From NCBI GenBank assembly GCA_019096065.1, contig JAGUCH010000001.1, positions 11,966,001-12,030,000 on the forward strand: DNA of 64,000 bases, given 5' to 3'. Below are positions 10,714 to 21,348 of this stretch, in pieces (positions within the stretch are counted from its first letter, which is position 1; each line of letters starts with the position of its first letter). The translations under genes were made by a program, and so were the position numbers. Origin of the DNA: Paracyclopina nana. Its lineage: Eukaryota > Arthropoda > Copepoda > Cyclopoida > Cyclopettidae. The notes below the pieces were generated by a model. It saw only the letters and a program-made list of their open reading frames with translations. It searched no databases and was not told the origin of the DNA.

Positions 10714-11289
10714 TAGCCCGCTCACATATTTTTCTAGCAAGGCTCCTATAATGTTAAGCAAGGCTCTTTGGAGGCGCATATCTCAACAACTACTGAGCCG
10801 ATCGGCACCAAACTTGGTAGGATTCGTCAGTAGACCCTAATAATTGTTCATGCCAAAATTCATCCGGATACAAGGCTGATTAGTGGAGGCCATTTTTTCC
10901 CGCTATAAATGTGAAGCAAAGCTGCCTTGCTTCTCATTTTAAACGGCCTCCAGTTGGGGGCCTCGGATCTCAACCAAATTTGGTACACAGCTGTGGATAG
11001 CCTCACTGAAGAATCCTACCGAGTTTGGTTCCAATCGCCTCAGCAATTGCTGAGTTATTCGCTTCCAAAGAGCCTTGCTTTACATCATAGAGCATTGCTT
11101 AACTAATATGAGAACGGGCTAAAAGCTAAGCTAAGGTAAAAATAGCTAAGCAAACGCTCAACATTTCAAGCAAAGTAGCTGCTTTTTGTGAATGTTGAGC
11201 GAAACAACCGGTTTTCGTTGCATAATTTTTGCCCTAGCTTAGCTAATTTTACCTTAGCTTAGCTTTTTCCGGCAATATGAGAACGGCCA
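10714..11289. mobile_element. Composite MITE insertion in the UNC119 last exon
   Basis: Two elements sit end to end. The first, 10714-11121, has inverted ends TAGCCCGCTCACATAT / AATATGAGAACGGGCTA. It also has long imperfect inner arms (CAAGGCTCTTTGGAGGCG near 10740 against its inverse near 11080). The second, about 11121-11289, ends in AATATGAGAACGGCCA and contains the CGCTCAACATTTCAAGC motif shared with 21927-22090. Removing 576 bp, assuming an AA duplication, joins FYFVE to LVIMHNKADYSY in frame, which supports these boundaries. No coding capacity. Confidence 0.75.
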
Positions 11290-11616
11290 AAGCTCTACAA
11301 AGTAGAAAGAGTCTGACTTCGTGTCAGATGGGTTGGCAATCATTTGCTTAACAGTCTCATGGTCCAAGCAGGGAAAGAAAAATCAACCGTGGCTCCAACT
11401 TTCTAAAGCCTAGAATGAGAGAAAAGACAAAATTGAAGAGCCACTCCACCTATGCTCATTTCAACGAAAGAAATCAACCTAATCTTACTCTAGAAATTCA
11501 GGTGTAAAATGGAAGTGAACAAATCTTCCAGCATTGGGATCATTCAATTCATGAATGACATTCGTATCCATGATTGGTGGTTTAGAAATCTCAAAAAGAA
11601 CAGCATTGCTCTCAAT

Positions 11617-13015
11617 AGCCCGGTTCCAACAAGGAAAATCAGCATAGTCAGGAGACGTAACTTGACTTTTTAGCATAGTCAGGTCACAGCTAGCTCGCGC
11701 GCTCAGCTCAACCTGACTTAACTGGTTTACCGTACTATACTATGCTGATATCCCGTGTTGGAACGAATGTACTGTTCAAATCCGTGTCCGCAAAAATCCG
11801 TACCGTTATACTCCGTTTCGTAAAAATCCGTGCCGTTATATTCCGTTCCGTAAAAATCCGTTCCGTGATAATCAGCTCCGCAAATCTCTGGTAATCCTCA
11901 AATACATATGGATAGTCTTTTTCTTTAGAAGGTTTGGTGAGTTCAATTTTAAAAGTTGCTACAGTGATTGCGCATCAGCAATCATCAAAAGATGCGCGCA
12001 CAACAGCATAACTCTTGTTGTCATGCTACTGGAAAAAAGGCTGGACTAACAAGATGGCTGGTCTCTTTAGAGGTTCCCACATACACTTACAGCGAGTCTA
12101 GGTTTTTAAGCCCCCATAACCAGGCAATTGGGCTTTGCTCACGGTGTAGTTACATTTTTCCCAATAAGGTAAAAAAGATGGCATTAGGAGTAACCTCCGA
12201 TTCTTTTTCAAGGTCGCTTCAACTAGTTCGTCGCATAATCGTTATCATTTGGCTTTTTGACTTTTAAAAACGAAATATTTTGGCGTTCTTGTCAAGAAAC
12301 GAGAGATTTTCTGCCTTTTCCAGAAAGCTCCACCGTGTATCAAGCTTGCTTTTCTTGGGCAAATTGTCCTGCAAAGCACACAATTATTACTCACTGTGCC
12401 TATAAAATGGCAACAAAACTGGATTAAATCTTACTTTTAAAAAGTTAGAAGACTAAAATATTTGTAAATTAGTTGAAATATACCAAATCTGTTGACTTTA
12501 AAAATTGATCGGAGGTTCAATTTTTTTAGATCAGGAGCTTGTAGCGGAGCAGGTGCAAACAGAAACAGATCGAAATTCAATTTTCAGCCCGCTTAGCCTA
12601 CGCTGCTATTAGCTGGGCTATCATTAGCTCCTCCTAGCGGCAAAAATCATTACTAACAGAGCCTCCGTAAGCAAAGCCCAATTCGACCACTTCAGGTACA
12701 AAAGGCCATGCATTGATTCATTGCCAGAAAGCGCTACTGATTTTATCCCTGCTCTTCATAGTAGCTAAGTTCCATCCAAAAAATCTGGTAAAAAACGGAG
12801 AAATCGAGATTTGACATACATGGATGAAACAAATATTATTTGTATTAAAAGGAAAGTTGATTAAAATATATTGAATGGTTTTTAATTGAGATGATTTTGA
12901 CTGAACGGATTTTCACGGAACGGATTTTTACGGAACGGAATAAAACGGAACGGAATATAACGGCACGGATTTTTGCGGACACGGATTTCAACAGATATAC
13001 CGTTGGAACCGGGCT
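11617..13015. mobile_element. 1.4-kb nonautonomous DNA transposon in an UNC119 exon
   Basis: The outer ends AGCCCGGTTCCAA / TTGGAACCGGGCT are flanked by AAT (11614-11616 and 13016-13018). The first 148 bp (11617-11764) are a copy of the MITE at 5834-6019 lacking its 3' end. From about 11764 a second pair of long inverted arms begins. It is built from tandem TCCGTTCCGTAAAAA-like units (about 11775-11880) and answered by ACGGAACGGATTTTT units at about 12890-13000. The interior (11880-12890) is AT-rich without a credible ORF. Deleting the element and one AAT restores RDIESNAVLFE exactly as in UNC119 relatives. A 3-bp duplication is typical of PIF/Harbinger. Confidence 0.85.
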
Positions 13016-13165
13016 AATGTCTCTGATCTTGAACCGAGTGAAATCAATACAATAGGTGTTGGCATCTTGGGGGCACAAGTAGTTATCGGTGATGCAAGTG
13101 AGCGCAAGCACATCGTCAGGCGTAACAATACCTTTAGCAATCAAGTCCTTTTCACTTAAAGCACC

Positions 13166-13863
13166 TTTGGGCTTTCATTGGAGTAGTCGCTGTTTTCAGG
13201 CTCATTTTGCTCATGCACTTTTGGTTTAACGCAATTGCCTTCGTATCACAGTCATAGAAAAAGTGAATTAAGCTGCTATGAGACCAAGCCTAAGAAAAAT
13301 GCTAAGATACTACTATCTTCTATGGTTTACTCTATGAATAATTGAAAAGTAAAGAGCTCGATTATTTTCTGTAACTCTCATTCAAAAAAGAACTTCGGTA
13401 TGAAGCCTTAAAATGTCAGTTTAAAGAGGATCACACTGTGGCCAGTGGCCTCAAAGTAAATGTTCGTAGTACATAACTTTGACAAGCGCGCTCCCAATCA
13501 ATGATGGCCACAGGTCCAGGTATCCTTGATACTCTTTAGCTAAGGCTTTCCAATTTTGAGATAAACCTCCACACACCAAATAATCGCATTTGTATACATG
13601 ACCTTATCATCATTTCAAAATAATATATATTGTTAACGGAGTTTCAAAACTTTCAGCTACAATCATTCTGCCGGGCTCATTAAATTGAGGCCTTTCTGAA
13701 GCAATACAGTACATATTAAACCTTGGGCAAGTTATGTCGATTTTTCTGCAGAAAAAATAAATAGCTATGTACGAATTGCTTGTAAACAGTTGATTTGCCT
13801 TCGACACACATTTATACTATGCATTGAGTCATGCATTCCCATGAATTGGGGCAAGAAAAAGAT
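13166..13863. other. Gene-free spacer
   Basis: Spacer between the UNC119 pseudogene 5' end and tRNA-Gly. The first about 110 bases probably contain the degraded UNC119 N-terminus; an ATG near 13225 opens a short Lys/Thr-rich frame that runs to a stop. Beyond that I see nothing. Confidence 0.4.
13855..13859 (-). terminator. Pol III T5 terminator of tRNA-Gly
   Basis: Five A residues on the plus strand, so TTTTT on the minus strand four bases after the tRNA 3' end. Confidence 0.8.
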
Positions 13864-13934
13864 TGCATCGTCCGGGAATCGAACCCGGGCCGCCCGCGTG
13901 GCAGGCGAGCATTCTACCACTGAACCAACGATGC
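13864..13934 (-). tRNA. tRNA-Gly(GCC): tRNA-Gly (GCC)
   Basis: A 71-nt cloverleaf on the minus strand. The acceptor GCATCGT pairs with ACGATGC, and the discriminator is A. The D-arm is TGGTTCAGTGGTAGAATGC, the anticodon loop is CTGCCAC with GCC, and the T-arm is CCCGGGTTCGATTCCCGG. It is near-identical in its conserved parts to animal tRNA-Gly(GCC), with intact A and B boxes. Confidence 0.96.
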
Positions 13935-14798
13935 ATTTCAACTAACAACAGTACAAATCCTAACCAGGCTTTAGTTTAATGTGGAATAATGGAAGAATTG
14001 GTTTTTTTTATTTATTATTGCAGTTAATTACATGACAATTTAATGCTATAGTCACTTATAGCGGTTTGGTACTCTACAAAACTTTTCTTGCCACGCAATA
14101 ATCAATCTATAATAGATTACATTGAATCTAACGAAATCAAATTCAACACAAACACTTCTCATGAAAAAAGCCATATTGCTGACGTTACTAAAACGTATAG
14201 TTTGCAACACAGCTTTTCATCCGATCGCCCATTTTATTGGGCACTGTCGAATTTAGGTGATTTGATGGCTTTTGAGGTGTTTTTACAAACACATAGAAAA
14301 ATTAAAATACGTATGTGCGGTAAAATTACTCAGAAATTTGTCCACATATTAGCTAAGTACATTAAAAAATTTCGTAGCTAAGCTACTATATTTTCTGCTT
14401 CTTGAAATCATGGCTGGCAAAATGGTAGGAAAATAGTATGTCATGTCACAAAATAATGTAGGCTCTGAACCAGAGGAATCCATTGATCAAACAGATGTTC
14501 ACTGCTGGAAAGAAAGTAGGTTTAGCGAAATAGAAAGTCTCACCCTTGGGACTTTTCTCGACTTTTCCTACCACAGTGTAGATTGTGGGCCACTCAGGGG
14601 CCTGATTTTTGCAGAAATTTGATAGTGTTTATCTTAGACTTTACATAGGATATTCGTTAGCTCTAACTACAATGTGGATTGACTGTTTATAGTTTTTTGT
14701 GCCATTTGCCCCATAGTGACACAATATAGCATGAGATTAGTGGCTTGCACTGCAGTTTTGCAAGTCCTTCAGTTACTTTCAACAACGCAAGATTTGAG
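13935..14798. other. Gene-free spacer upstream of TEKT2
   Basis: AT-rich spacer. A 97-codon open frame at 14088-14381 has no recognisable domain and AT-biased codons, so I do not call it. The TEKT2 promoter should lie near the right end. Confidence 0.4.
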
Positions 14799-16501
14799 AT
14801 GTCTGGATCCAAGTGTGAGAGGCCGGTCAACCGCTACCAACCACCGGATTGGCACGCGCGCAACGCCAAATTAACCAGCCAAGCTGTGTCAACCCGAGAT
14901 GAGTCATTCCACCTCAGAAAAGAGGCTCAATTGCTCAAAATTGCCACCGATACGAAGACAAAATGGCATAACTATGAGAATAATATGAGACTGTCAGAAA
15001 GGTATGCATTTTCTCCTGCACAATTGTCTACCATTTTTTTGCATTTCAAATGCCTTTATTGGCAAGAAAACAGCTTTTATCAGTGTCCAATGGAGCTTGT
15101 CGCTCCTACAACCGACCTTCCTACCTATTCTCTCCCATCCAAATCCCTGGAAACGAGAGAAAGTTTTTCTTTGATGAAAAGCTAAATTGCTTTTATCAAG
15201 AAATGCCAATACTAATGCGGTTGTCATGAATTTACAAAAAATAAAGGCTCGCGACCAATTTAAAGTGATTTCCTTTTTCTTCGTAGGGCTGCAGATGTCG
15301 AACGGTGGAGAAAGCAGCTGGAGAAAACCTTGGCTGAAGTGAATTCGGAAATTGGAGTTTTACACGATGCCAAGGAGTCTTGCGAGAGGGCTTTGGAGGC
15401 CAAAGCACTGCCCCATGATGTTGTGACTGAATGCCTTTCAATTAGGGAGACTCGCAGGCAGTACGAGGTCGTGAGGGACCCTGTGGAACACTCGCTCAAC
15501 GATGAGAACATTCTCATTGACAAAATCAGGGCCAATCTCAAGATGAAATGTGAGGATGCCTGGGACAAGTTGAGAGTCCTTGAGGACATCAGGCAAAAGC
15601 TCGAGATTGATCTGCAGGACAAAACTGAGGCCCTGAGGATTGACATTGACCAACTGGAGCTGACTGAGCGGTCCGGCGGGCTGAGCCACAAGCCTGACCC
15701 ATTGAAGGTGCCCAGCGGAAGCGTTCAACCCGAGGCCTGGCACGACCACTCGGCCCAAAACAAAGCGGAAGCCGAGATGGAAATGGCCAAAAGTCAGCGG
15801 CTTCGCGAGAATATCTTCCACACCATTGAGCAGACGACCAATGATCTCAAGGTTCAAACTGACGCCACCAACTTTGAGTTTAGGAAACGCATCTACGAGC
15901 TCAGAAGAGCCAAGGAAGAGCTGGAATATCAGCTGAGAAAGGTTTTTCTCCGTTTTGCCCAAACTTTTAAAAGCTTACTTTAATGCAATTGTTTGCAGAC
16001 CGAGGAAGAAATGGATGAACAGGAAAACAACATTAGAGATTTGGAGAGGGCTTTGAATGCAAAAATCAACCCACTCAAGCTGGCAGAGACGAGGCTGGAG
16101 AACAGGAAGATGAGGCCGCATATGGACCTGTGCGCTGATGTTCCAATGGAGGGATTGATTGCTGAGGTTCAAGCCATCAGGGAGTCGATGCAGATGCTCT
16201 CTGATAAGCTGGATCACGCTAGGTAGTGCACATTTATTTGCTACTATATGTGGGAATGCTTCTGCACTTTTGGGTTTTCAGGGAATTGCTGTCGGAATTA
16301 CAAGTACGGCATAATGAGCTGAAAGAAGACCATCAAAGGAAAAGTCAGGCTTTATCCTTGGATACCAAGTGCGTGGGCGTTCGCGAACAATTGCCCTCGC
16401 ACGATTACCAAGTTAAAAACCAAACGGAGAGAAACATGAAGTTGACTGGCACGCTGAGAAACTCGGCAAGGTATCTGGAAAACTCCACCGTAGTTAAATG
16501 A
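14799..16501 (+). CDS. TEKT2: Tektin-2
   Basis: Four exons, 14799-15001, 15287-15941, 15999-16222 and 16282-16501, give 433 aa; human TEKT2 is 430 aa. Tektins are coiled-coil filament proteins inside doublet microtubules of cilia and sperm flagella. The N-terminus RYQPPDWH and the blocks SERAADVERWRKQLEKTL, AKALPHDVV, ECLSIRE and DPVEHSLNDE match tektin-2 rather than tektins 1, 3 or 4. The tektin nonapeptide (RPNVELCRD in relatives) reads RPHMDLCAD at residues 325-333, with Arg8 changed to Ala. LDTKCVGVREQL near the C-terminus is also tektin-2-like. The chosen ATG lies just before the conserved N-terminus; there is no upstream in-frame ATG. AATAAA at 16566-16571 is the likely poly(A) signal. 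Confidence 0.93.
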
Positions 16502-17116
16502 AGAACAAGTTGCTCAGCTACTGTACATAGCATAATGAAGGCCCTTTCAAAGGTTGAGTGAGCTCAAATAAACACTTTGCGCACTAGACTCCAGATTATT
16601 TCCTTTTAGATGCAATTATAGCATGCCTTTTCATAAAAAACAACTCTCTTATCATAAAACAGTTTTTTGTTCTTAAAAAAACTGCAGGGAGGAAAGCTAA
16701 ATAAACAGCAGCCTTCTGATAAGATTACAAAGAATTTGGGGTCTCAGCATTGCCTTATTAGCCTATGTAGGTTTCGCGACTTCAACCATTTGAAATAGCG
16801 TTAAATTGCGTATTAAAATTCTGTATTATCAGCCCAACTTTGATTGCGGCATTATGTTTTTCAATAAGACTGAAAACTGTTCAAAGGACATTCTCCAAGA
16901 CAAATAGTGATTGCTTGCACGCAATAATTCGAAAAATATGCTGCGCACACTCTAGTATTTTGAGTCTCAGGCTAATATTGTCAGCTGTTTTATGAAATCA
17001 GTCAAAAGTCAAACAAGCAATAGAAGGTGCTGATTGGATTGAAAAAAAGTGATCTTTGGCCCTACTCAAATATAGACCTTTGGCATTTCAGCTACTTAAA
17101 TCCTTATGAAGTGAAG
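16502..17116. other. Spacer between TEKT2 and FAXDC2-like gene
   Basis: AT-rich, with no repeat or exon that I recognise apart from the TEKT2 poly(A) signal. It presumably holds the promoter of the next gene. Confidence 0.4.
16566..16571 (+). promoter_or_regulatory. TEKT2 poly(A) signal
   Basis: Canonical AATAAA, 65 bases after the TEKT2 stop codon on the same strand. Confidence 0.7.
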
Positions 17117-18970
17117 ATGAAGCAAGAAAATGTATTTAAGACTACGGCCATTTTTTTGGGATCAGCGGCAGCTCTCTTTTTTGCTGTGTACCACTCATCA
17201 AGTTTTTTGCTGACACTTGTCCTGGGCCTTCAGACCAGTCCATGGCAATACTTGTGGGATTTGTTGGTTTTTCACTGTGGCTCCGATTTCTTCTTTCATC
17301 ATGTCATCATGAATAATGTGGTGTTGAATGCGCTTTTCTTCGGATTTGGGGCACTCTACATGATCATGGACCTTACTAACTATCCTAAATTCCTGAGAAA
17401 ATACAAGGTAAGATCGAGATATTTAAATAGAATGTTGAGATGGCCTTTTGTAAGCTTGCAAGAAATCCAGATTCAACCAGGAACGAATGAACCCCTTCCG
17501 TGGTCTCGCTTTGTTGAGCTCATGTCACAAATTCTATTCAATCAAATCTTTGTTGGGATTCCATTCACTATTGCCACTTACTACCTATTCAAAGCAAGGT
17601 TCAATTGGAACGAAGCCGAGCTGGAGGCCGCCACAACCGGTCCATTGCCATCTTTGCCCCAACTCTTGATTGAAGTGGGCATTTTTTTGCTCATTGAAGA
17701 GCTACTCTTTTTCTACTCCCATTACGCCCTGCATAAATTCAGGTAACTCACACTAATCTCCAAATCGCAAAACTTTGCCCCTATTCCATGCACGTGACGA
17801 AAAGTAGTCCAAATTACATGAAAAATAGTAGCCCAGGATAAATCTAACGCTAGGGAAAGCCAACATCTATTTCTCATAGAACCGTGTGTATATATAGTAC
17901 ATTCCAAACTCATTTAGTCTCGTGAATAAGTAAGGCAAGAATACAAATACCATGTATATTTATAGGCCACTTTACGTGAACATACATAAAAGGCACCACG
18001 AATGGCAAGCCACTGTGGCCTATGCCGCCATTTATGCCCATCCAGTTGAGCATATTCTGTCCAATTTACTTCCACCAGCTATTGGGCCCATTATTTGTGG
18101 ATCCCACGTGGCTACTTCGTGGCTTTGGCACGCTCTTGTCGTAACCAATACGCTTAATTCACATTCAGGTACCAAACTGCGGAACCAACCTCCTTATGCT
18201 AAAAGGCTTCTGTGCATAATCGTGCAAAATTACCTTCTTAGAAAGCGCATATAAAGGATTTGTATTTTTGTGCAAACTGCAATCTTGCAAATTAAACTGT
18301 CACGCTCTTAAAAGGCCTTGATGGCTAAAAAAGTGCGTGCTAGCAAGTGTCTATTATACTATCTTAGTAGAAGTACTAAGACCATATCGTTTTTGGCGAA
18401 TCTGAGCCCTTTGTTATTTTTGTGAAGACGCGAGCACCTGCCTAATGTCTACTACACTTTAAGAGCCTTTTGTAAATCATCTCATGTATCTCGATGATTT
18501 TACGTTTTGCTTGTACTTTCATTTGATACTTTTGAGGCTGCTCCAAGCAATGCGAAGCCATATTTGGCTGCTTTATGAAGGGAGCTGTTCTATTGTAATT
18601 GTGTGTTTGCTCAAAAGATTTTGCATCACTGCATGCTGCTGTTTGCTCAGTAGAATTGAAATTGAAAACTCTCCAACTTTATTAATTAGCACAGCCGACT
18701 TCGTTAGTGAAACCAGGCCAACGTCGTGGCTTCATAATTGCAAGAGGGACGTGATTAAAACTAATTTTAGGATACCACTTGCCTTGGATGCCTTCACCGG
18801 AAGCACACGATTTTCACCATTTGAGGTTCAATCAGTGCTTTGGAACTCTGGGTATTCTGGATTATTTGCACGGAACTGATGTCCTTTTCCGGAGCAATAA
18901 AGCTTACAAGAGGCACATTACACTCACTTCCTCCAAATCAGCCAGAGAACTATTTCCCGATACTGAATAA
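17117..18970 (+). CDS. FAXDC2: Fatty acid hydroxylase domain protein (FAXDC2-like)
   Basis: Four exons, 17117-17407, 17471-17742, 17966-18168 and 18771-18970, give 321 aa; human FAXDC2 is 333 aa. It is a membrane-bound di-iron oxygenase of the sterol desaturase/C4-methyl oxidase superfamily in the ER, probably acting on sterols or other lipids; the substrate is not determinable here. The histidine boxes are complete: HYALH (181-185), HKRHH (195-199) and HDFHH (268-272). FNQCFGTLGILDYLHGTD follows, as in FAXDC2. Three to four hydrophobic stretches precede the boxes. Intron 1 is 63 nt, a multiple of three without a stop, so retaining it would add 21 residues in frame. The acceptor CCAG at 17467-17470 was chosen because it gives KYKIQPGTNEP. 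AATAAA overlaps the stop codon. Confidence 0.92.
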
Positions 18971-19865
18971 AAATCCTCAAACAATTAAACGTTCTTTGAC
19001 GATCGAACTACTATTTTCAATCAAGCGGAGAACAAAGGTTGGAGTAAGAGTGTAAAAGTTTCCCTCTGAGTGGAGAGTAAAGTCCAACTCGGCCAACTTT
19101 TGTGATTGAAAGCATACAAGTTGTTCAAGTACTGTACCGCGATACATCACTATTGTACTATTTTGTGAGTTTATGATGTGACGCAGAAGCAGTGTACTGA
19201 GCCAACATTACAACAAATTGGTCTTCATAATGCTGCATGATGTACAACATGGGAAGCCAGAGAAGCCGATCTTTATTTATTGGAATTATCATTTCGATGT
19301 ATCTCGTAAAGCGATGCGTGAAATACGTTTATTTGGCCTTCCAACGCTGTTATCGATAGTTGATATTACCAAGGCAATAACACTTTTCTTTAAAAAGTAT
19401 TTTTGATGGAAAAAATCGCCGAATCACAAAAAACAGGGGAAAGGAAGTCAGGATTTTCAACAAGACTCGCAGGGAATTAAACCAAAGATGGCTCTTATCC
19501 TAAATGCCTCAAAGCCAATAGCACTGCTTACTATGAAAGCCTCTGAAATAATTGGATTGAAATAGGTAGGTAGGAGGCAATTCATTGATGCAAAATCAAA
19601 CACCATGCATGAATTTTGCCGATTTTCTTACTTGCAGTGCGCTATATGCAAAATAAGAATGAATTCGAAATCCTCAAAAATTCAATCTCAGCCTTACATC
19701 TGGTCTTCAAAGGCCAACATGAAATTTGAAAAAAAGTTGAATCACATGGCATCAAACATAAGGAAGACGAGCTCTCTGCAATGTAGCATCGCGCGCCACG
19801 GCTTCGGTGGATACAGCCTCGCTGTGAAATAGTACGCTTAGCTAGTTGTTCTTCAAACAGCAGAG
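18971..19865. other. Gene-free spacer
   Basis: AT-rich DNA between FAXDC2 and the next gene. No exon, tRNA or repeat recognised; open frames here are short and lack domain signal. Confidence 0.4.
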
Positions 19866-21348
19866 ATGAAGGCTGCCTCCATATTTGTGCTGGAGGCTGT
19901 CAGTGTATTCGCAACTGGGATTCTCGCATGCGGTTGCTTAGTGACGAATTTGGCTTCGGTTCCAAGGCTGCGAGGTCACAGAATTTACTTGGCCGTTTTA
20001 TCCTTAGGATTATGTATCCGAGCATGTATTTCAGGTAAATACAGCCACTGGCTTAGTCTCTTCTGGCGATTTCATAGTGACCAAGCCACGGTCATGATCG
20101 TTTCTTATGTACTGAGTAGGTTGCAATGGAACTACATAAGAATCGATAATGACCGTGGTTTGGTCACTATGATATTTCCAGAAGAGACTGAGCCTCAGTC
20201 TTAATTGTAAATGCAGGCAACACAAGAGCATGGGCCCTGAGCTGGCATTGGCCGCGACTATTTTCTATCTTTACAGAAGCATTTTTCCTTTTTCACTTTC
20301 AGCTTTCTTTTCCAACGAGGATGAGAACACAATTAGTGACTTCTGCCTCAACGTCCTCATTGGCCCCAGCTTGGCCAACCTGTCGTTGTTGAGGCTCCTG
20401 CTTTTGATCAACATCGTCACAGCCTCGAAATTGGCCTTCTTTTTGACCTCGGGCGTGTCCTTTTTGCTGCACATCGGTCTCATCCCCACTTTGGCCATGG
20501 CGAGATTTTTCCTTATAGACACAATAACAGAACGGCCTCTAGTGGCTTCCATTATGTGCGATGGCGTCGAGGCCTTCTGGGACTTGGGCTGTTGCTTGCT
20601 CTACTTTTGCCTTTGGATTCAAATCAGGCTGATGTACAACAAAGGATCAGTCTCAACAAAAAGGCCAAGAAGACCTAAAATGGCCTCCACTGCAACGACT
20701 GCCAAATGGAGGCTGGTCTCAAATGATGGACATTTACTAGGATGCCTCTCTTCAGTGCTCGCTCGCTGTTTGCTTATGGCCCACGAGGGCTTAGTAACCT
20801 CCTCGGAAACCTCGAAATCCACGGCCTCCACGGCCTCAGTGCTCATTTTTGGCCTTTGCATCCCTTTGATTGTTGTGGTCGACCTCAGGGCCAAAGTTTT
20901 CGCAGTTTGCAACAAAAAAAGACCTGAAGTGCTCACCGTCTACTCAACGACGGCCTCGAGGCTGCCACCGACCTCTGGCATAACCGTTTTAGGTTCAGAA
21001 GCTTGCATCTCGCCTCCAAGGTATACCATCATAAAGATAAGCAAAATATATCTTTAGCAATTTTTTAAGGCTTCATCGTCAGCAAAAAAGAGCTATTTAC
21101 TGCTAAATTAGATTTTGTTTTGTAATCCTTTAATGCCTAATTAAGTGGGTGTTTTTCCCAGGCGTGGCATTCAGCGATCCGTGACATTCTCGGGCAGATG
21201 TGCCTTATCGAGCTTGATGGCCTCAACTGCAGCCTCAAAAACGGGCTCGAAAGTAGCAAGAACTAAAACTTGGTGCGGGCCTCTTGATGAAGCTATGCTT
21301 TCCCTCGTGGGAGAGAAGCACCTGATGATGGAAGCAAGCAATTATTAA
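19866..21348 (+). CDS. Unrecognised multi-pass membrane protein, first exon interrupted by a hairpin insert
   Basis: Coding segments are 19866-20044, 20217-21020 and 21162-21348. If the hairpin at 20045-20216 is left out they form one 389-aa frame; the last intron is GT-AG with matching phase. I do not recognise the family. There are about six or seven hydrophobic segments: LEAVSVFATGILACGCLV, IYLAVLSLGLCIRACIS, LALAATIFYLYRSIF, then LRLLLLINIV, LTSGVSFLLHIGLIPTLAM, LGCCLLYFCLWIQIRLM and SVLIFGLCIPLIVVVDLRA. A Ser/Thr/Lys-rich loop and tail lie towards the C-terminus. The topology would suit a divergent GPCR-like or TMEM protein. As sequenced, the insert shifts the frame. Splicing from GT 20035 to AG 20216 also gives the wrong phase. 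An alternative product could start at ATG 20230. It may therefore be a fresh pseudogene or an insertion allele. Confidence 0.5.
20035..20216. repeat. Hairpin insert with 10-bp flanking direct repeats
   Basis: GTAAATACAG (20035-20044) and GTAAATGCAG (20207-20216) flank a foldback. The arm beginning ACTGGCTTAGTCTCTTCTGG near 20047 pairs with the arm ending near 20198. Arms are about 65 bp with a spacer of about 30 nt, and there are several mismatches. The direct repeats suggest a target duplication of 9-10 bp. By chance or by design they also contain a GT donor and an AG acceptor. Confidence 0.75.

Larger units (their letters stand above)
10649..13165 (-). pseudogene. UNC119: UNC119 pseudogene with multiple lesions
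   Basis: UNC119 is a lipid-binding chaperone that carries myristoylated cargo to cilia. Minus-strand pieces in order are: 13165-13016 (KDLIAKGIVTPDDVLAL, DNYLCPQDANTYCIDFTRFK); 11613-11495 (NAVLFEISKPP, NDPNAGRFVHFHFTPEFLE); an intron to about 11412; KVGATVDF; then FPCLDHETVKQMIANP and SDSFYFVE (to 11290); and finally MHNKADYSY to the stop at 10649. Lesions: (1) the reading frame shifts near 13150, so no start codon can be joined; (2) a 1.4-kb transposon sits inside an exon at 11617-13015; (3) an in-frame TAG stands at 11405-11403 where the family has a codon before KVGATV; (4) about 45 conserved residues between VDF and FPCL are missing at about 11380; (5) a 576-bp insert splits the last exon at 10714-11289. 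The exon order is that of a genomic copy with an intron, not a processed copy. Confidence 0.88.

Noticed and set aside
12845-13144. 99-codon minus-strand frame joining UNC119 residues to a Lys/Arg/Ser-rich tail
   Set aside because: The tail after RDIS is translated transposon end sequence (tandem TCCGT units), not protein-coding sequence.
14088-14381. 97-codon plus-strand frame
   Set aside because: AT-driven composition, no domain, no splice or poly(A) context.
18484-18879. 131-codon plus-strand frame
   Set aside because: It lies in FAXDC2 intron 3 and overlaps exon 4 in a different frame; no domain.
20035-20216. Ordinary GT-AG intron in the membrane-protein gene
   Set aside because: Splicing there gives the wrong phase. 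The 10-bp direct repeats and foldback structure, and the in-frame join when one repeat is kept, fit a mobile insertion better.
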